From NCBI GenBank assembly GCA_947494545.1, contig CANLVH010000001.1, positions 1-64,000 of the forward strand: a stretch of DNA of 64,000 bases. Reading direction: 5' to 3'. This document shows, piece after piece, positions 59,198 to 64,000 of the stretch. This stretch comes from an uncultured Mesonia sp. (GTDB lineage Bacteria; Bacteroidota; Bacteroidia; Flavobacteriales; Flavobacteriaceae). Position 1 is the first letter of the stretch, and each line of letters opens with the position of its first letter. The position numbers were made by a program, and so were the translations under genes. A model generated the notes under the pieces. The model made no database searches, had not been told where the DNA came from, and saw only the letters and a program-made list of their open reading frames with translations.

Positions 59198-61044
59198 GGG
59201 GTTATCATTTGTGAGATAGGCAAACCGTCTCGGATTAGTTGTAAACGTTTTTTGGCTTCGGGGTTAGTTAAATAACTGGGTTTTAATCGTGGCGTTTTTA
59301 ACACATTCCTCTGGGTAAGTTCTTGTATTACATGTAAATGCTTTAAAGCAAATTTACCGCTTACCAAGGGTTCAAATTCGCCACCATCTTCTAGATAATG
59401 CCGCAATTCTATCAAGCCTTTTAGGTAGATAATATCTTTTATAAAACCGCCACCTTGCATAATTCTGGAGGTAATATTAAAAGCCATATCGGCATTAAAA
59501 TCTTTCTCTTTATGCAAAAGCCTAAATATTTCTTGAAAATTACCGCCGTCTATCAAAGCTTTTCCTGCAAGTACACGGCCGGCTAAGGTGCGTAATCTGT
59601 TGGCGGTAAGACCTCCAATTAAATATTCTGCCATAACGGCCATTCCCTCTTGTAAAAATTCGTAATCTGCCAGACCAACGCTTAATTGCTGTAAAGGTTG
59701 ATTTTTTCCGTTATAATAAGTAAGTACATGCGTCCCAACTTCGTGTTGTATAAGTGCTTTTGCTTCTTTGGCGCTCATGGTATAATTGTTAGGAATGTAC
59801 AACTCTCCGTGCGAAACCATCATAATATTAACGTCATCGCGTAAATGAACTTTACAATCAAATTTACTGTCTTGTTGTTTAAATTTATTAAACTCTTGAT
59901 GCGCTAAATCGTGAAAGTAATTAGCATCCCGAACATCACTTTTATCCGTTTTGCCTTCCGGCGGAATTTTATCTAAAATTTGTTGAGCTTGGGCGCAAAG
60001 TTCATTGTCTACTCCTTTAAAAAGGCGAATACTGTTATAAAAAAAGTTCTTACTGCCACGCTCGTTAAGCATGGTTATTTGTTTATCTAGCTCTTCTCTC
60101 TTTTCGTTAAAAATATAATTCATAGCCGGATCGTTAATTTCATCAATCCGTAAATTATACAATCGGCGCTTTAGTAAAGAAGGATCTATAGGAAGCAACC
60201 TATAATGGTAATTCTCTACTTTTTCGTAATTGCTTTCAAAAAACGTCTTTTTTATATTCTGAATATTAACCGGTGCTACCAACCATAAAAACTGAAAAGA
60301 TTGCCCAATGGCAGATAACTCTTTATCTATATCAAAAACTAAATGTTTTAAACTCTGGCGTCCTAAAGCATAATAATTTTTTACCGGATCTTTGGTTTGC
60401 ACCCTGATAAAATCGTATACCGCGCGTTGTACTGCTGGAATAAGAAAATCTCTGAATTTTCTAAAAAACAACGGAAAAATACCATATTCTTTGTCTTTAA
60501 AAACCGGCGGAATTTCTAAACCTACCAATAAAGCTCCGGTTTTTTTAGCTTCGTCTATAGTCATTAAAGGCTGAGCATTGGGCGCTTGCCTTATTTTAGT
60601 GTCTTGTATTTCTGAGCTTAACTCTAAATCTTCTGATAGATTAGAAGATTTATTTAATTCGTTATTTAGTAATTCTAAAGTGCTGGTAATTCTATCTGCC
60701 GGACCTTTTATAATAAATTTTCTGCTATCTGTATCGCCCAAATACATTTCGAAAAGCATATACGCGCCAAATTTGGTGGCGCGTTGATGCGAAAGTTGCT
60801 TGAGAAATTCTTGGTATCCTTCAAATTGGTCGTTTCCTATTATTAAATAAGAACCTCCGCTGTTAATCATTTTTTTTATACCGGTATCGCCATCTATTTG
60901 TCGATAAATAATAAGATATGGAAGGTTGTTTTCTACATGCATCAAGCCATCGCCGGGAAGTTTACAATTAACGGCGTTTTCTTCCTTAAGCGTGGTTAAA
61001 ATCTTTTCAATAGATTTTTCCGTAAAGTCTGAAATATGAAGCAT
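59194..61044 (-). CDS. DUF1704 metallopeptidase-like protein (QEGLA-motif family)
   Basis: 616 residues from ATG 61044. The family is annotated flavohemoglobin expression-modulating QEGLA motif protein; the motif here is Leu-Gln-Glu-Gly-Met-Ala (about 463). A metal motif His-Glu-Val-Gly-Thr-His (about 432) matches the DUF1704/MATCAP-type metallopeptidases, whose animal members remove the C-terminal Tyr from tubulin. The N-terminal 150 residues are a separate domain. First gene of three, overlapping the ATP-grasp gene by ATGA. Target in bacteria unknown. Confidence 0.88.
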   Translation of the reverse strand: MLHISDFTEKSIEKILTTLKEENAVNCKLPGDGLMHVENNLPYLIIYRQIDGDTGIKKMINSGGSYLIIGNDQFEGYQEFLKQLSHQRATKFGAYMLFEMYLGDTDSRKFIIKGPADRITSTLELLNNELNKSSNLSEDLELSSEIQDTKIRQAPNAQPLMTIDEAKKTGALLVGLEIPPVFKDKEYGIFPLFFRKFRDFLIPAVQRAVYDFIRVQTKDPVKNYYALGRQSLKHLVFDIDKELSAIGQSFQFLWLVAPVNIQNIKKTFFESNYEKVENYHYRLLPIDPSLLKRRLYNLRIDEINDPAMNYIFNEKREELDKQITMLNERGSKNFFYNSIRLFKGVDNELCAQAQQILDKIPPEGKTDKSDVRDANYFHDLAHQEFNKFKQQDSKFDCKVHLRDDVNIMMVSHGELYIPNNYTMSAKEAKALIQHEVGTHVLTYYNGKNQPLQQLSVGLADYEFLQEGMAVMAEYLIGGLTANRLRTLAGRVLAGKALIDGGNFQEIFRLLHKEKDFNADMAFNITSRIMQGGGFIKDIIYLKGLIELRHYLEDGGEFEPLVSGKFALKHLHVIQELTQRNVLKTPRLKPSYLTNPEAKKRLQLIRDGLPISQMITP

Positions 61045-61255
61045 TGCAAGCAAAATTTTAATTTCTACTTAGATATCTGTCGTATAGAATAGCAGATTGC
61101 TACTCTTCAACTTTATGTTAAATGTAGAAAGAAAAGCTTGCTTTAAACAAAATATAAAGTGGTTTGACTTTTATTTAAGAAAAGCTTATATAATTTGTTA
61201 AGAGAGGTTTAGCTTAAAAATGTAGTATTTTAACCCTAAAAAAACGGGTATAAAC

Positions 61256-61768
61256 CTACTCGGTAAAAAGGGCTTTGAGTTCTGTAGCTTCTTGCGGTTT
61301 CATTTTACCGGCCAAGACCAAGCTTAGTTGCTTGCGACGTAAAGCAGCATCAAATCGCTCTTTTTCTAAATCTGTTTGTGGTTCTATGGGCGGCACAGGA
61401 ACGGGAGAGCCGCTTTCGTCTACGGCTACAAAGGTGTAAATGGCGTCGTTTGCTCTAGAGCGTATTCCGCTTTCGCGATCTTCTATCCAAACATCAATGA
61501 CCACTTCCATAGAGCTGTTAAACGCTCGGGAAATACTGGCTTCTACAGTAACCACGCTCCCCAACGGAACGGTTTTTTTAAAAGCCACGTGGTTTACAGA
61601 AACGGTTACCACAATTCTTCTACTGTGTCGTCTTGCTGCAATACTTGCCGCGCGGTCCATTCTAGCCAATAATTCGCCACCAAAAAGGTTTTTTAAAGGG
61701 TTGGTTTCGCTTGGTAAAACCAAATCTGTCATCACAGTTCTAGAATCTTGTGGGTGTTTCGCTTCCAT
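61256..61768 (-). CDS. acyl-CoA thioesterase (hotdog fold)
   Basis: 170 residues. Hotdog motif Asn-Pro-Leu-Lys-Asn-Leu-Phe-Gly-Gly-Glu-Leu-Leu-Ala-Arg-Met-Asp (about 22-37) with the active Asn/Asp region, then Val-Ser-Val-Asn-His-Val-Ala-Phe. YciA/BACH-type; hydrolyses acyl-CoA to free acid and CoA. ATG 61768; the TTG just before is less likely. Single gene. Confidence 0.9.
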   Translation of the reverse strand: MEAKHPQDSRTVMTDLVLPSETNPLKNLFGGELLARMDRAASIAARRHSRRIVVTVSVNHVAFKKTVPLGSVVTVEASISRAFNSSMEVVIDVWIEDRESGIRSRANDAIYTFVAVDESGSPVPVPPIEPQTDLEKERFDAALRRKQLSLVLAGKMKPQEATELKALFTE

Positions 61769-61820
61769 CAAATTTTTTTGGCAAAGATAAAATTTGTTCC
61801 CAATAGAAATGTTATTAGTA

Positions 61821-62756
61821 TTATAATTCTTTTACCAATAACCAAGCTTGGGCGTTTTGGGTATTTTTTATTTGGCGCAAAGCTTTCAAAGCTTCTAAAC
61901 GTTTGGTATAACTACTATAAATAATTTGGTGTAAACCGTATTTATTAGTACCAATAGCTTTTGCTTTAAAACCACTTGCTTGCAATTGTTGTAATTTTTT
62001 ATCGGCGTTTTCTTTTTGACGAAACGCACCGGCAACAATATGGTATTTTCCTACGGCAGGACTTGAAGCTTTAAAAGTAATTTCCGGTAACGGATTGGTT
62101 ATACTAAAAGTTGCATGCTGTATTTTTTGTTCTACTTCTTGTGCTGCTTTTTGCTGCTCTACCAAGTTATGGTTTTTTACCTCATTACTATACCAATTTG
62201 CAGACAAAAAGCCGGCAATGCTTATAGCAACTGCTCCAATTGCAGCATAGCGCCAATACAAAGGTCTTGTTTTGGTATTGGTTTCTTGCGTAACATTTGT
62301 AGTTTCTTTTTCCTTTACGGAAATAACTTTGGCTGTTTGTTTTGGTTGAGGTTGCGCCGTAAAATTGCTTAACCCAAAACTTTCCGGTAGGTAATTTTGA
62401 TTTTCTTTGGGCTGAAAAATAATTTTTTCTTCTTCTAAAGAAAAACTGCCAATATTTGCAAAAACCACTTTTTTATCTTGGTGTAAAGAGTGGAATAATT
62501 GTTTGGTAAACTGCCTAAGTTTTAGCATTGCTTCCTGGTAGGTAATCTTTTCTACACTGGCAATATAGTTTATTAAAATCCCGTCGTTCTCGGTAAGTTG
62601 GTGGTTAAAAGAAACCACTTTTCTAGGCGGATAAAAAGCTTTGCCCTCTTCTAAAATACGTGCCGATTTTCTATGCGTTAAAAACGCGCCAAATTCAGGA
62701 ACCACTACACAATCGTAGCGATAAAGCAGGTCTTGTATGTATTTTTCTACCTTCAT
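61821..62756 (-). CDS. HU-CCDC81 and SPOR domain protein
   Basis: 311 residues. Two N-terminal HU-like (CCDC81-type) domains (about 1-110: Tyr-Asp-Cys-Val-Val-Val-Pro-Glu-Phe-Gly-Ala-Phe-Leu and Val-Val-Phe-Ala-Asn-Ile-Gly-Ser-Phe), one transmembrane helix (about 168-187), and a C-terminal SPOR domain (about 235-311, Tyr-His-Ile-Val-Ala-Gly-Ala-Phe) for binding glycan strands stripped of peptide at division sites. It may link a cytosolic partner to septal peptidoglycan. ATG 62756; a TTG at 62765 lies in the -7 box. Confidence 0.9.
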   Translation of the reverse strand: MKVEKYIQDLLYRYDCVVVPEFGAFLTHRKSARILEEGKAFYPPRKVVSFNHQLTENDGILINYIASVEKITYQEAMLKLRQFTKQLFHSLHQDKKVVFANIGSFSLEEEKIIFQPKENQNYLPESFGLSNFTAQPQPKQTAKVISVKEKETTNVTQETNTKTRPLYWRYAAIGAVAISIAGFLSANWYSNEVKNHNLVEQQKAAQEVEQKIQHATFSITNPLPEITFKASSPAVGKYHIVAGAFRQKENADKKLQQLQASGFKAKAIGTNKYGLHQIIYSSYTKRLEALKALRQIKNTQNAQAWLLVKEL

Positions 62757-62762
62757 TAAACA

Positions 62763-62770
62763 CAAAGTTA
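62763..62770 (-). promoter_or_regulatory. -7 box of the SPOR gene
   Basis: TAACTTTG on the minus strand, only 6 nt before ATG 62756; predicts a leaderless or near-leaderless mRNA. Confidence 0.45.
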
Positions 62771-62857
62771 AATTATTTTTAGGTTGAAAGCTAAAATTAA
62801 GCGCCTATTTTATTAACAAATAATTTTAAGTACATTTAACGTTCTATTTATCAACTA

Positions 62858-63955
62858 ATGACCAACCAAGAATTAATTTACACGCTGGCTTTACACAGAG
62901 CTCCAAACATTGGCGATATTACTGCCAAAAAATTAATACGCTCTTTTGGCAGTGCAGAAGCCGTTTTAAAAGCAAGTCCGGCAAAACTTTCGGCTATAGA
63001 AGGTATTGGCAAATCGCGCGTGAAAGATCTTCAAAACTCGCATTTATTGCATTTGGCCGAAGAAGAATTGAAGTTTATTAAAGAAAATGCAATAAGCGTT
63101 TCGTATTTTGAAGATACCGACTATCCGCAGCATTTAAAAAACTGCATAGATGCGCCTTTACTCCTGTTTAAACGCGGCAATATAAATTTAGAAAACAAGC
63201 GGATAATTAGTATTGTGGGCACGCGCAAAGCTACCAATCAAGGTCTTGCTTTTTGCGAAGATTTAATTAAAGAACTAGCTTTTTTAAATCCGGTAATTGT
63301 TTCCGGCTTTGCTTACGGAATAGATATTGCCGCGCATAAAGCCGCTACCGAGAATCAGTTGCAAACCATAGCTTGTATGGCGCACGGGTTAAACCAAATT
63401 TATCCTAAAGTGCATAAAAAATATGTGCAACAAGTAGAAAACAACGGCGGATTTATGACAGATTTCTGGAGCAATGCCATTTTTGACCGTAACAATTTTT
63501 TACGCAGAAACCGTATTGTTGCCGGCATTAGCGAAGCGACTATCGTTATAGAAAGCGCGGCAAAAGGCGGTTCTTTGGTAACCGCAGATATTGCCAACAG
63601 CTATAATAGAGAGGTTTTTGCCGTGCCCGGAAGGTTAACCGACCAGATGAGCAAAGGTTGCAACCACCTTATAAAAACCCATCAAGCGCGTTTGCTTAGC
63701 GGAATAGAAGATTTAATTTACCAACTAAATTGGGACATAGATAGCAAACCCAAACAACAACCCACTTTATTTGTAGAATTTACGGAAGAAGAACAAAAAA
63801 TTTACGATAAACTAAAAAATTTAGGCAAAGCCGAAATAGACCAACTAGCCTTGTCTTGCGAAATGCCAACCTATAAACTAAACCCTATTTTGCTCAACTT
63901 AGAATTAAAAGGCGTACTAAGACCCTTACCGGGGAAATTGTTTGAAGTGATTTGA
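62858..63955 (+). CDS. dprA: DNA processing protein DprA
   Basis: 365 residues; loads RecA on incoming single-stranded DNA during transformation. Helix-hairpin-helix-like N-terminus (1-70), Rossmann-like core with Ser-Ile-Val-Gly-Thr-Arg-Lys-Ala-Thr (about 118-126), Ser-Gly-Phe-Ala-Tyr-Gly-Ile-Asp-Ile-Ala-Ala-His (about 149-160), and Ala-Ala-Lys-Gly-Gly-Ser-Leu-Val-Thr-Ala (about 234-243). C-terminal winged-helix (about 305-365). Complete within the window. Confidence 0.95.
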   Translation: MTNQELIYTLALHRAPNIGDITAKKLIRSFGSAEAVLKASPAKLSAIEGIGKSRVKDLQNSHLLHLAEEELKFIKENAISVSYFEDTDYPQHLKNCIDAPLLLFKRGNINLENKRIISIVGTRKATNQGLAFCEDLIKELAFLNPVIVSGFAYGIDIAAHKAATENQLQTIACMAHGLNQIYPKVHKKYVQQVENNGGFMTDFWSNAIFDRNNFLRRNRIVAGISEATIVIESAAKGGSLVTADIANSYNREVFAVPGRLTDQMSKGCNHLIKTHQARLLSGIEDLIYQLNWDIDSKPKQQPTLFVEFTEEEQKIYDKLKNLGKAEIDQLALSCEMPTYKLNPILLNLELKGVLRPLPGKLFEVI

Positions 63956-64000
63956 TTTTTTAAGGATTCTGATGATTTTGAACAATAATAAAAAAGATTC

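Noticed and set aside
61376..61790. Two plus-strand frames over the thioesterase gene
   Set aside because: Shadows of a strongly recognised minus-strand gene.

Overview
The window is chromosomal DNA from a member of the Bacteroidota, most likely family Flavobacteriaceae. The evidence is: low G+C; almost no Shine-Dalgarno sequences; many genes preceded by the Bacteroidota -7 promoter box TAnnTTTG; frequent TTG start codons; TonB-dependent/beta-barrel outer membrane proteins; GLPGLI-family proteins; a type IX secretion (T9SS) C-terminal sorting domain; and lipoproteins with an acidic run after the lipidated Cys. I cannot name the genus. There are no transposases, integrases, phage genes, rRNAs or CRISPR arrays; one tRNA (CAT anticodon) is present.

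Layout. 0-2 kb: a small secreted DUF6705-like protein between two near-identical terminator/-7-box modules, then a HigBA toxin-antitoxin pair. 2-12 kb: lepA, then a surface-protein stretch (two beta-barrel receptors, a lipoprotein, an intact GLPGLI gene beside a decayed GLPGLI pseudogene), with 20-bp palindromic repeats in the gaps and a 0.9-kb gene-free hairpin-rich block. 12-27 kb: mainly housekeeping (dusB, LolC/E-like permease, rbfA, mce, tRNA, ribE, pdxA, DUF177-rpmF-fabH-accB-accC, GreA/B-like factor, ABC ATPase, a frameshifted two-lobe aspartyl protease, M28 peptidase, CBS protein) ending with yefM-yoeB. 27-34 kb: prolyl oligopeptidase, a three-gene TonB receptor module, asd. 34-38.3 kb: a lipoprotein gene interrupted by a 10-C tract in its signal-peptide region, followed by four tandem DUF6705-like genes joined by repeated terminators; two of these are near-identical except for a 69-bp window. 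38-44 kb: alr, tdk, rsmI, recJ. 44.5-49.9 kb: a T9SS-exported hydrolase-like protein and partner lipoprotein lying between the real lpxH and a duplicated lpxH 3' end. 50-64 kb: queD with an upstream 32-codon membrane ORF, 2OG oxygenase, sulfotransferase, MoxR-like AAA plus VWA pair split by a DUF559 gene bracketed by palindromes, MATE transporter, a cluster of AstE-like hydrolase / ATP-grasp ligase / DUF1704 metallopeptidase, thioesterase, SPOR protein, dprA.

How the genes work together. rpmF-fabH-accB-accC is the standard link between ribosomal protein L32 and the start of fatty acid synthesis. The 29-33 kb module looks like uptake of a scarce ligand, perhaps a metal, by receptor plus exported accessory proteins. 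The 57-61 kb cluster pairs an ATP-dependent amino-acid ligase with two predicted metallo-hydrolases, so it could add and remove amino acids on an unknown target. The most noteworthy accessory region is 34.0-38.3 kb: a candidate phase-variable surface lipoprotein followed by a recombining array of small secreted paralogues. Function calls rest on motif reading and recall, not on database searches.
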